NCBI GenBank assembly: GCA_963602445.1
Contig: CAVCIY010000020.1
Coordinates: 1 to 12,544, forward strand
Length of the DNA stretch: 12,544 nucleotides
Direction of reading: 5' to 3'
Source of the DNA: Alangreenwoodia sp963602445
GTDB lineage: Bacteria; Bacillota; Clostridia; Peptostreptococcales; Anaerovoracaceae
The notes beneath the pieces are model-generated. The model saw nothing but the letters and a program-made list of their open reading frames with translations, did no database searches and was not told the DNA's origin. Of this stretch, positions 6,719-12,544 are shown piece by piece (the stretch's first letter is position 1; the number at the start of each line of letters is the position of its first letter). The position numbers and the translations under genes are program-made.

Positions 6719-8888
6719 GCTTTCCTCTGAATACCTCGCTCATATTCTCGATAGACCTGAGCCTTCTGATAAGAAGCGCTATCTGATTTACGTTCGATAT
6801 TTGCACCGCCAGCGTAAAAGTAACGGTATTGTCAGTCTGAACATTTCCCATAACGCCCGTAATAGGCACGTCCATGTCATCGCACACCCTGGAAATATCC
6901 GCAAACAGACCTTTTCTGTCATCTGCGATAAGCGTGAGATCAGCTTCAAACGAACTGTGTGTCTTATTTATATCCCACTCAACCTCGAGAAGTCTCACCC
7001 TTTCCTCAGGCGGAAGAGCCCTGATATTTGAACAATCCGCGCGGTGAACGGCAAGGCCGTTTCCTTTGCTTATATATCCTATGATAATGTCGCCCGGAAC
7101 AGGATTGCAGCAATTCGCGAATCTTATCAAGAGATTGTCTACACCCCTTACAGAAACGCCGCTTGCGTTCTTTTTGTTGTCCTTCGACTTTGAGACAAAA
7201 TTCTTGATTTCATTCTTCTTCTGCTCGTTTGCCTTCTCTTCTTCATAATATTTCAGCATCAGCTCGAGGACCTTCGCCATGATGGTTCCGCCATAGCCTA
7301 TTGAAGAGTACAGATCCTCCGAATTTGCGAACTTGAATTCCTTCGCCGCGCGATTCAGTCGATGAGGCTTTATGATCTGCTGAGGCTCGTATCCCTTGCG
7401 CCTGATATATCTGTCGAACATCATCTTGCCCTTTTCGACATTCTCGCTCTTGTTTTCCTTCTTGAGCCATTGCCTTATCTTATTTCTGGCATGCTGGCTC
7501 TTCGCAATCTTGAGCCAGTCAATGCTCGGGCCCTTACTGTTTGCGGATGTGATGATCTCCACAATATTGCCGTTGTCAAGAATGTGATCTATCGGCACCA
7601 TCTTGCCGTTTATCTTCGCTCCGATACACTTGTTTCCGACATCAGAGTGAATCTTATATGCAAAGTCTATCGGCGTGGAGCCAGCAGGAAGCTCTATTAC
7701 CTTTCCGGCCGGTGTGAAGACATAAACCTGGTTTGAGAAAAGGTCCATTCTGAGCGTCTCAACAAATTGCTGCGAATCGTCGGCCTCTCTGTTCCATTCG
7801 AGAGTCTGGCGCAGCCACGCGAGCTTTTCGTCCTCGCTCTTCTTGCCCGATTTCCCGTCAGTCTTCCCTTCCTTGTATTTCCAATGCGCAGCGATACCGT
7901 ATTCGGCAATCTGATGCATCTCGTAGGTGCGCACCTGGATTTCAAAAGGCATATTGTTTCTTCCGAAAACTGTGGTGTGAAGCGACTGATACATATTTGA
8001 CTTAGGCATTGCTATATAATCTTTAAATCTGCCCGGCATCGGGCGCCACATCGTATGGACAACACCGATCACGGCATAGCAATCTATAAGATTGTCTACA
8101 AGCACCCTTACGGCAGTAAGATCGAAAATCTCGTCAAGCTGCTTGTGCTTGTCCTTCATCTTCTTGTAAATGCTGTAAAAGTGCTTAGATCTGCCCTTCA
8201 CTTCATAATGGATATGGAGCTTATCGAGCTCAACGCTCAGCTCTTCAATAATACTTTTTATATACTCGTCACGCTGCTCTTTTCTCTGATTTATCTTGTT
8301 TGCCAGATCCTTGTAAAATTCCGGCTCAAGGTGCTTCAGAGCAATATCCTCGAGTTCGAACTTTAAGTTGAACATACCGAGTCTGCTTGCCAGCGGAGCG
8401 TAGATTTCAAGTGTTTCTCTCGATTTTTCTTCGATTTTTTTCGGCGTCATATAATCTATGGTTCTCATATTGTGCAGTCTGTCCGCAAGCTTGATAATAA
8501 GAACTCTGATGTCCTTTGACATTGCAAGGAACATCTTTCTGAGATTTTCCGCCTGTGCTTCTTCTCTCGTCTCATAGACGAGATTTCCAAGCTTTGTGAC
8601 ACCGTCTACCAGAAGAGCTATTTCGTCGCCGAATTCCTCGCGCATCTCTTCATCGGTATAATCAGTATCTTCAATTATATCATGCAAGAGGCCTGCAATA
8701 ATAGTCTCTTCGTCCATTCCGAGACCCGCAAGTATCTTTGCCGTTTCGACAGGATGAATAATATACGGTTCGCCTGATTTTCTCTTCTGATCCTTGTGCT
8801 TTTCGGCAGCCAGCTTATATGCCTTTTCTATCAATTCTATATCATAATTCGGATTAAGTTCAGTAAGATATTCCAAAAATTCATTCAT
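6711..8888 (-). CDS. relA: Bifunctional (p)ppGpp synthetase/hydrolase Rel
   Basis: This Rel/SpoT-homologue protein makes and degrades the alarmone (p)ppGpp from GTP or GDP and ATP. The 725 residues fit long RSH proteins. In order: HD hydrolase domain with HDIIED (70-75) and LADRLHNMRT; synthetase domain with RFKD (287-290) and YQSLHTTV (about 300-307); TGS domain (about 387-449); a cysteine-containing region with CCNPVPGD (593-600); and a C-terminal ACT domain (about 648-723). The intact HDxxED and the RxKD form of the synthetase motif (instead of the RelA-type ExDD) both point to a bifunctional Rel. I start at the ATG ending at 8888, which has AAGGTGG 8 bases upstream; the GTG codons further up overlap this site. 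A promoter candidate lies at 8973-9001. In many Clostridia recJ and apt stand between secF and rel, and dtd after rel; none are here. Confidence 0.97.
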   Translation of the reverse strand: MNEFLEYLTELNPNYDIELIEKAYKLAAEKHKDQKRKSGEPYIIHPVETAKILAGLGMDEETIIAGLLHDIIEDTDYTDEEMREEFGDEIALLVDGVTKLGNLVYETREEAQAENLRKMFLAMSKDIRVLIIKLADRLHNMRTIDYMTPKKIEEKSRETLEIYAPLASRLGMFNLKFELEDIALKHLEPEFYKDLANKINQRKEQRDEYIKSIIEELSVELDKLHIHYEVKGRSKHFYSIYKKMKDKHKQLDEIFDLTAVRVLVDNLIDCYAVIGVVHTMWRPMPGRFKDYIAMPKSNMYQSLHTTVFGRNNMPFEIQVRTYEMHQIAEYGIAAHWKYKEGKTDGKSGKKSEDEKLAWLRQTLEWNREADDSQQFVETLRMDLFSNQVYVFTPAGKVIELPAGSTPIDFAYKIHSDVGNKCIGAKINGKMVPIDHILDNGNIVEIITSANSKGPSIDWLKIAKSQHARNKIRQWLKKENKSENVEKGKMMFDRYIRRKGYEPQQIIKPHRLNRAAKEFKFANSEDLYSSIGYGGTIMAKVLELMLKYYEEEKANEQKKNEIKNFVSKSKDNKKNASGVSVRGVDNLLIRFANCCNPVPGDIIIGYISKGNGLAVHRADCSNIRALPPEERVRLLEVEWDINKTHSSFEADLTLIADDRKGLFADISRVCDDMDVPITGVMGNVQTDNTVTFTLAVQISNVNQIALLIRRLRSIENMSEVFRGKQK

Positions 8889-8972
8889 TCCTGTCACCAC
8901 CTTGTCCCGGCTCTGTCGGAATCATCCGCCGCCGAGAATTTCTTCTGCTTTTTTTATTTTTGTCATTTGTGA

Positions 8973-9001
8973 CTATAATACACCGTGCGCCCGAATCTCA
9001 A
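8973..9001 (-). promoter_or_regulatory. Candidate sigma-A promoter for rel
   Basis: On the minus strand TTGAGA (8996-9001) is followed after 17 bases by TTATAG (8973-8978). A one-base shift gives TATAGT with an 18-base spacer. Transcription would begin roughly 75-80 bases upstream of the rel ATG. It is the best-scoring pair by eye in the gap and lies just downstream of the 30-bp repeats. The plus strand also contains TATAAT at 8974-8979 but without a good -35. Confidence 0.45.
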
Positions 9002-9010
9002 TCACCGCGC

Positions 9011-9080
9011 GCCCGTTTTCACCATACTGCGCTGCGCCGCGCCCGTTTTCACCATACTGCGCCGCGCCGTGCCCGTTTTC
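9011..9080. repeat. 30-bp tandem repeat upstream of rel
   Basis: Units at 9011-9040 and 9041-9070 are 28 of 30 identical (both begin gcccgttttcaccatactgc), and a third starts at 9071 and breaks off after gcccgttttc. GC-rich fragments of the same kind continue to about 9110 (gccgc, ctgcgccgcac). On the minus strand the unit reads open in one frame (GENGRGAAQY repeated), but that frame starts inside the 9191-9222 hairpin and has no ribosome site, so I do not call it a gene. Confidence 0.85.
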
Positions 9081-9190
9081 GCCGCACCTTGACATGTGCT
9101 GCGCCGCACTCACCCTCAATGTCGGAGTGGGCGCGAACAGTATTTCATCTGCCGCCTTTGTCGTCTTATCTATTTTATGCAGATGATTAA

Positions 9191-9222
9191 ATGCGGTCAT
9201 AAGAATTTTCTTATGACCGCAT
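9191..9222 (-). terminator. Likely secDF transcription terminator hairpin
   Basis: The sequence atgcggtcataag (9191-9203) is perfectly complementary in inverted orientation to cttatgaccgcat (9210-9222), a 13-bp stem with loop aatttt. Two A-T pairs could shrink the loop further. It lies 81 bases past the secF stop codon and before the rel promoter candidate, where a terminator is expected. The minus strand continues TTTAATC, a weak U-tract, so termination may be partial. The stretch between the stem and secF (9223-9303) shows nothing else. Confidence 0.55.
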
Positions 9223-9303
9223 CTTCGCCATACATGATTGTCCCCGCAGCACTACATCATCCGCCGCTTAGTCGGTCCTGCATGCTGCGAAGGGCTGTTA
9301 TGC

Positions 9304-10245
9304 TTATGCTGCCTGTTTATTTGCAGCCTTCTTCTTTGCCTTTTTACCGTAAGAGTCACGGTCTGAAGCCTTGTTGATATCATACCATACTGAAGTCGCA
9401 ACAAAGATTGAAGACAGTGTACTTGTGATTACACCGACAAGAAGAGGTAAGATGAAGCTTCTGATTGTAGAGCCGCAAATAATGAGCATAGGAATCATTA
9501 CCAGCAAAGTAGTCAGTGAAGTCATTACTGAACGGAATACCGTCTGGTGAATAGACAGATTCACGAGAGGAGCCATGCCTGATACGCTCTTCTTGCTTGA
9601 GTTTCCTACGTTTTCTCTGATTCTGTCGAAGATTACGATAGTGTCGTTGATACCGTAACCGAGAATCGTAAGCATTGCGGCAATAAACGGACTGTTGATC
9701 TCTATTCCGAATATTCCGTAGAATCCGAAAAGAATCAGCAATGTATTTGCAAGTGCTATGATAGCAGCCACACCATACTTCCACTGGAATCTGATAGCTA
9801 CATAGATAAGCATCAGTATAACAGCTACAGCTACAGCCTTTGCTGCACCCTTCTTGAGGAGATTACCTACTGTAGGACCGATATTTTCTATCGAAACAAC
9901 AGCGTCATCATCGAGAGAAAACTTCTCTGTGAGAGCGTCAACAAGCTTTTCTCTTGTTTCATTTTCAAGAGAATCTGTAGTCTTGATGATTATATGTACA
10001 TTGCCTTCGCCTGCGTGAGTTACACTTCCGTCGATGTCACAATCCGAGAGAACCTTTTCAACGTCAGAAATAGCAACTTCCTTCTTGGTATCGATTTCGG
10101 CGATCGTACCGCCTTTAAAATCGATACCTGTATTGTATCCGCGGATAAGTCCGCCCCCTATCATGACTACGATAAGTGCGGCGCAAATTATATAATATAC
10201 TTTTCTGTGAGCCAGAAAATCAAATTGCTTTGCCTTTTTAAACAT
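9304..10245 (-). CDS. secF: Protein translocase subunit SecF
   Basis: SecF is an inner membrane RND-family protein that works with SecD and SecYEG, using the proton gradient to help pull exported proteins out of the channel. The 313 residues show the expected plan: a first membrane helix at about 16-34, the GIDFKGGT motif just after it, an extracytoplasmic domain to about 130, then five helices. The conserved helix segment LGYGINDTIVIFDRIREN carries the polar residues tied to proton movement. The C-terminus is lysine-rich (GKKAKKKAANKQ). AAAGGAGG sits 8 bases upstream of the ATG and lies within the last codons of secD, whose stop is only 3 bases away, so translation is probably coupled. Separate SecD and SecF fit Clostridia; Bacillus has a fused SecDF. 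Confidence 0.97.
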   Translation of the reverse strand: MFKKAKQFDFLAHRKVYYIICAALIVVMIGGGLIRGYNTGIDFKGGTIAEIDTKKEVAISDVEKVLSDCDIDGSVTHAGEGNVHIIIKTTDSLENETREKLVDALTEKFSLDDDAVVSIENIGPTVGNLLKKGAAKAVAVAVILMLIYVAIRFQWKYGVAAIIALANTLLILFGFYGIFGIEINSPFIAAMLTILGYGINDTIVIFDRIRENVGNSSKKSVSGMAPLVNLSIHQTVFRSVMTSLTTLLVMIPMLIICGSTIRSFILPLLVGVITSTLSSIFVATSVWYDINKASDRDSYGKKAKKKAANKQAA

Positions 10246-10248
10246 GAT

Positions 10249-11565
10249 TTACGCCTCCTTTGCTGCAGCACCGGTCGGCGCATTTTCCTTGAGTTCTCTG
10301 ATTCCGAAGAGCTTAGGCTTTCCGAAAGTCTTGCTTCCTGCAAGGATCTTAATGAAGATATTTGATATAACTGTTGCTGTGAACAAGCTGATTATGATAC
10401 CGATCATGAGTGTGAGTGAGAATCCTCTTACATCACCTGAACCGAATTCATAAAGTGCGAGTGCCGCGATCAGAGTAGTGAGCTGCGAATCCCAAATAGT
10501 ACCGATAGCTCTCTTGTATCCCTGTTCGGCTGCGACTCTGAGAGTCTTGCCCTTCTGATATTCTTCTTCAACTCTTGCGAAGATGATTACGTTTGCGTCA
10601 ACCGCCATGCCGACCGACAGGATCATACCTGCGATGCCCGGCAGCGTGAGTACCGTTCCAAACAGAACAATAATCCACAGATACATCAGGCAGTAAAGTG
10701 CGAGTGCGATACTTGAAGCAACGCCCTGCAGTCTGTATACGCTGATCATGAGGATCATAACGAGAAGCGCACCAATAACTGCTGCGAGTATACTTTCATC
10801 AAGTGAGTCCATACCGAGTGAAGGACCTACGATACTTGTCTGTACCTCTTCAAGACCTACAGGAAGTGCACCGCCTCTGATAAGTGCGGCGAGATCCGCA
10901 GCTTCTTGCTGTGTAAAGTCTCCTTCTATCTGTGCATTTCCGCCGCTGATTACTGTAGATACGCTTGGAGCTGAGATAGTCTCGTCATCAAGTACGATAG
11001 CCATCTGAGAAGCGGACATGCCTGTATCTTCGCTTGCAGTCACTTCACCGTTTACGATCTTCTGGGTAGCTTCTTCAAATGCGGTTGAACCTTCCGAGTC
11101 GAATTCGAGAGTAACTACATAACCTGCTCCATTCTGATTTTGAGCTGTGCCCGCGTCCTTTACGTGTCCGCCGTCAACAGCAACTGTTCCGTCTGCGAGT
11201 ACGAACTGCAGCTGAGCAGTCTTACCGATCTGTTCGATAGCGTCTTCCGCATCTTCAGCACCCGGAAGCTCTACTCTTATACGATTTTCGCCTTCGATTG
11301 AAATGATAGGATTTGTGAGACCCATTTCATTTACTCTCTTTTCAATGACAGCCTGTGTCTGTGTCATAAGAGACTTAAGCTCAGAACCTGTAGCATCAGT
11401 CTGTGCTTCCATTACAACATATACGCCGCCCTGAAGGTCGAGACCCAGCTTAATGTAATCTCCTATTGAGCCGACTTTGTCACCGACACCGAAAACGGTA
11501 ATGTACCATCCTGCAATAAGTACAATAATGATGACAACAGCCAGAACTTTGTTCAGTTTTTTCAT
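10249..11565 (-). CDS. secD: Protein translocase subunit SecD
   Basis: SecD is the partner of SecF in the membrane complex that aids protein export. From the ATG ending at 11565 the product has 438 residues. A first membrane helix spans about 7-27, and LGLDLQGG (40-47) is the family's D1 motif. A fairly short extracytoplasmic region follows (to about 250), typical of Clostridia rather than of the 600-residue proteobacterial form. Five helices then contain the conserved GMAVDANVIIFARVEEE (about 319-335). AAGGAG lies 5 bases before this ATG; another ATG immediately upstream is only 2 bases from the site, and the frame's TTG start at 11625 would translate the site. An AT-rich leader of about 180 bases contains a weak promoter candidate (TTGAGT 11744-11749, 16 bases, TATTTT 11722-11727). 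Confidence 0.97.
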   Translation of the reverse strand: MKKLNKVLAVVIIIVLIAGWYITVFGVGDKVGSIGDYIKLGLDLQGGVYVVMEAQTDATGSELKSLMTQTQAVIEKRVNEMGLTNPIISIEGENRIRVELPGAEDAEDAIEQIGKTAQLQFVLADGTVAVDGGHVKDAGTAQNQNGAGYVVTLEFDSEGSTAFEEATQKIVNGEVTASEDTGMSASQMAIVLDDETISAPSVSTVISGGNAQIEGDFTQQEAADLAALIRGGALPVGLEEVQTSIVGPSLGMDSLDESILAAVIGALLVMILMISVYRLQGVASSIALALYCLMYLWIIVLFGTVLTLPGIAGMILSVGMAVDANVIIFARVEEEYQKGKTLRVAAEQGYKRAIGTIWDSQLTTLIAALALYEFGSGDVRGFSLTLMIGIIISLFTATVISNIFIKILAGSKTFGKPKLFGIRELKENAPTGAAAKEA

Positions 11566-12050
11566 CATAACTCCTTTTTCTCTCAGTAAGGAACGCCTGT
11601 ATGCTCTTGCGAACCCCACCCTCAAATTATCTGACTCATAAACGAGCCTAACGATTCCGTGAACTTACGGAAAAGTCTTATCCTCTCCGCAGTTCTTTTT
11701 CATCCCTTTAAAATAAAAGAAAAAATAAAGAAAATAAGTAAGTACTCAAACACTAAACAGCCCGACACAATCAGCCGTCCCGGTAAAAACAACCGTGTCT
11801 GTCAAAATCGACTGACAACTTATGCCTTTACGGACAGCGAACTCTTCGGGCAAACATTCGATATTTCGGATCGACATCCGACGCGGCATATATATCACGA
11901 TACACATATCGCAGACTGTATTGCGGCGCATATCGCACAATTTACTTCGCAATAGACATCTTGCAACACAACACATATATCGTAGTATACATATCGCTGC
12001 CAATACCTCCTAATATCTCTGTATATGATTTTAGCATGTGATTTTACATA
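11566..12050 (-). other. Long leader region upstream of secD, no confident gene
   Basis: About 485 bases precede secD without a supportable gene. The secD-proximal part (11700-11750) is an A/T-rich tract. At 11655-11672 ttccgt and acggaa could form a small 6-bp hairpin with a 6-base loop. From about 11880 to 12000 the motif gatatg / catatc recurs at least four times, giving local low complexity. A perfect AGGAGG (minus strand, 12006-12011) stands only 2 bases from a TTG and 13 from an ATG, so neither start is well placed. The TTG frame (11746-12003) would encode 85 residues with 10 cysteines; the cysteines follow from the repeated TGT/TGC-rich motif, and I see no recognisable domain. No riboswitch or T-box consensus was recognised. 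Confidence 0.4.
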
Positions 12051-12287
12051 CTATATTTCTATCAATATTTTCGCACTCACGGTTAACTGCTGTGCGTGAA
12101 GTCCTGCAGGCAGACTGACACGATGTCCGACATTCTCCTCAACCTGTTCTGCATGATATGCCCGCAAAAAAGGGACTTTACACGCCTCACACCATATATA
12201 TACCCTCCTTTGGTCAAAAATTCTCATGCGAATCTCTTTTTCCGGCGTCCCACCGCCTGAAAAATACATGCTTGCGTCGCTTCTCAT
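12051..12287 (-). CDS. Possible small protein, unrecognised (low support)
   Basis: A 78-residue frame begins with ATG at 12287 and ends with TAG at 12051. It lies about 35 bases downstream of a good promoter, which is its main support. The ATG itself has no ribosome site. A strong AAAGGAGGG (12203-12211) lies inside the frame, 7 bases before an out-of-frame ATG that stops after two codons. The part after this point (starting CEACKVPFLRAYHAEQ, 46 residues) looks protein-like, with a CxxC pair and mixed charge, but I recognise no family. It may be a real short protein with an unusual start, a decayed gene, or a chance frame. Confidence 0.22.
   Translation of the reverse strand: MRSDASMYFSGGGTPEKEIRMRIFDQRRVYIWCEACKVPFLRAYHAEQVEENVGHRVSLPAGLHAQQLTVSAKILIEI
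12193..12211 (-). promoter_or_regulatory. Strong ribosome binding site leading to a two-codon ORF
   Basis: AAAGGAGGG (12203-12211) is followed after 7 bases (TATATAT) by ATG (12193-12195), an ideal initiation site. The next codons are GTG and TGA (12187-12189), so translation would end after Met-Val. Removing one G after the ATG would place it in frame with the 46-codon stretch ending at 12051. Confidence 0.5.
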
Positions 12288-12329
12288 GTGTTTAGCCGCA
12301 CGGATTTTGAATACCTGATTAACATTCTC

Positions 12330-12359
12330 ATTTTACAATAGGCGTATATTCGTTGTCAA
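12330..12359 (-). promoter_or_regulatory. Strong sigma-A promoter candidate
   Basis: On the minus strand a consensus TTGACA (12354-12359) is followed after 18 bases by TAAAAT (12330-12335), five of six matching the -10 consensus. Transcription would start near 12323 and run toward secD. It is the best promoter match in the window. It could drive the small frame at 12051-12287, or give secDF a leader of about 760 bases. Confidence 0.55.
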
Positions 12360-12490
12360 GTGAACATCGTTGATTAATCGGTTCTTTGAACCAATTTTGC
12401 GCTATTTTTTCATTAATTTTTTCGAATGCCGCATAAAGCGCAGGTTCCTTGCGCATTCGACCGAAATTACACGCATTCATCGCCCGTCCG

Positions 12491-12544
12491 CAGCGTAAGT
12501 CCGCCCCGCGTGTCCGGCCGGACACGCGGGGCGGACTTACGCTG
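12491..12544. repeat. Perfect 54-bp palindrome at the window end
   Basis: The last 54 bases are an exact inverted repeat: 12491-12517 and 12518-12544 are 27-base reverse complements with no spacer, centred on ccgg|ccgg-type sequence (gtccgg / ccggac). It is GC-rich (cgccccgcgtg) unlike the AT-rich sequence beside it, and there is no T-tract on the visible side. The match ends exactly at the window edge, so the inverted copy could continue beyond it. It may be a fold-back assembly artefact, a terminator or recombination site, or part of a larger inverted repeat. Confidence 0.9.

Noticed and set aside
9011..9080. CRISPR array
   Set aside because: The 30-bp units are directly adjacent with no unique spacers and no cas genes nearby.
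8973..9200. Minus-strand 75-codon frame with GENGRGAAQY repeats
   Set aside because: The frame is open only because the 30-bp repeat is a multiple of three. Its ATG lies inside the terminator-like hairpin and lacks a Shine-Dalgarno sequence.
11955..12050. 31-codon minus-strand frame with a Gly-Gly (LGG) site resembling a bacteriocin leader
   Set aside because: No ribosome site precedes its ATG, no peptidase or ABC transporter is nearby, and a GG pair alone is not evidence.
12371..12392. Short hairpin (ggttc ttt gaacc) and gattaatc palindrome, considered as a tRNA T-arm or operator
   Set aside because: The 5-bp stem with a 3-base loop does not fit a T-arm, no other tRNA arms are present, and such short matches are expected by chance.
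12328..12525. Minus-strand 65-codon frame at the window end
   Set aside because: Its start lies within the palindrome, the promoter -35 lies inside it, there is no ribosome site and no recognisable domain.

Overview
The window suggests a chromosomal piece from a low-to-mid GC Firmicute of class Clostridia. Supporting signs are separate secD and secF genes (fused in Bacillus), the anaerobic radical-SAM protein HemZ, a single bifunctional Rel protein, strong AGGAGG-type ribosome binding sites, and the order secD-secF / rel / MBL hydrolase / hemZ / hisS / aspS that recurs in this class. I cannot place it more precisely. All eight confident genes lie on the minus strand, so transcription runs from high to low coordinates.

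Layout in transcription order: (1) 12544-11566 is about 980 bases without a confident gene. It starts with a perfect 54-bp palindrome touching the window end, then a strong-looking sigma-A promoter, two excellent Shine-Dalgarno sequences that lead to no convincing ORF, and a long leader. (2) secD and secF are translationally coupled and end at a long hairpin. (3) A 30-bp tandem repeat and a promoter candidate precede rel (stringent response). (4) Then come an MBL-fold hydrolase, hemZ, hisS, aspS and nadD.

Functionally these are housekeeping genes: membrane protein secretion (SecDF), (p)ppGpp turnover (Rel), a thiol-ester-hydrolase-like metalloenzyme, anaerobic porphyrin metabolism (HemZ), charging of tRNA-His and tRNA-Asp, and NAD synthesis. 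Four supplied ORF starts are too long. Shine-Dalgarno placement moves hisS, rel, the MBL gene and secD to internal ATGs; hemZ is also probably shorter than the longest frame.

The unusual part is the space between genes. Nearly every gap carries its own short tandem repeat, each with a different unit: 17 bp at the nadD stop, 17 consecutive 7-bp units between hisS and aspS, a diverged 35-bp direct repeat upstream of hemZ, a perfect 13-bp doublet upstream of the MBL gene, a 49-bp doublet that includes the rel stop codon, and a 30-bp repeat upstream of rel. A 36-bp repeat sits inside hemZ and encodes an Ala/Gly/Glu linker. Several arrays touch or include a stop codon. No CRISPR array, tRNA, rRNA, transposase or defence system was seen.
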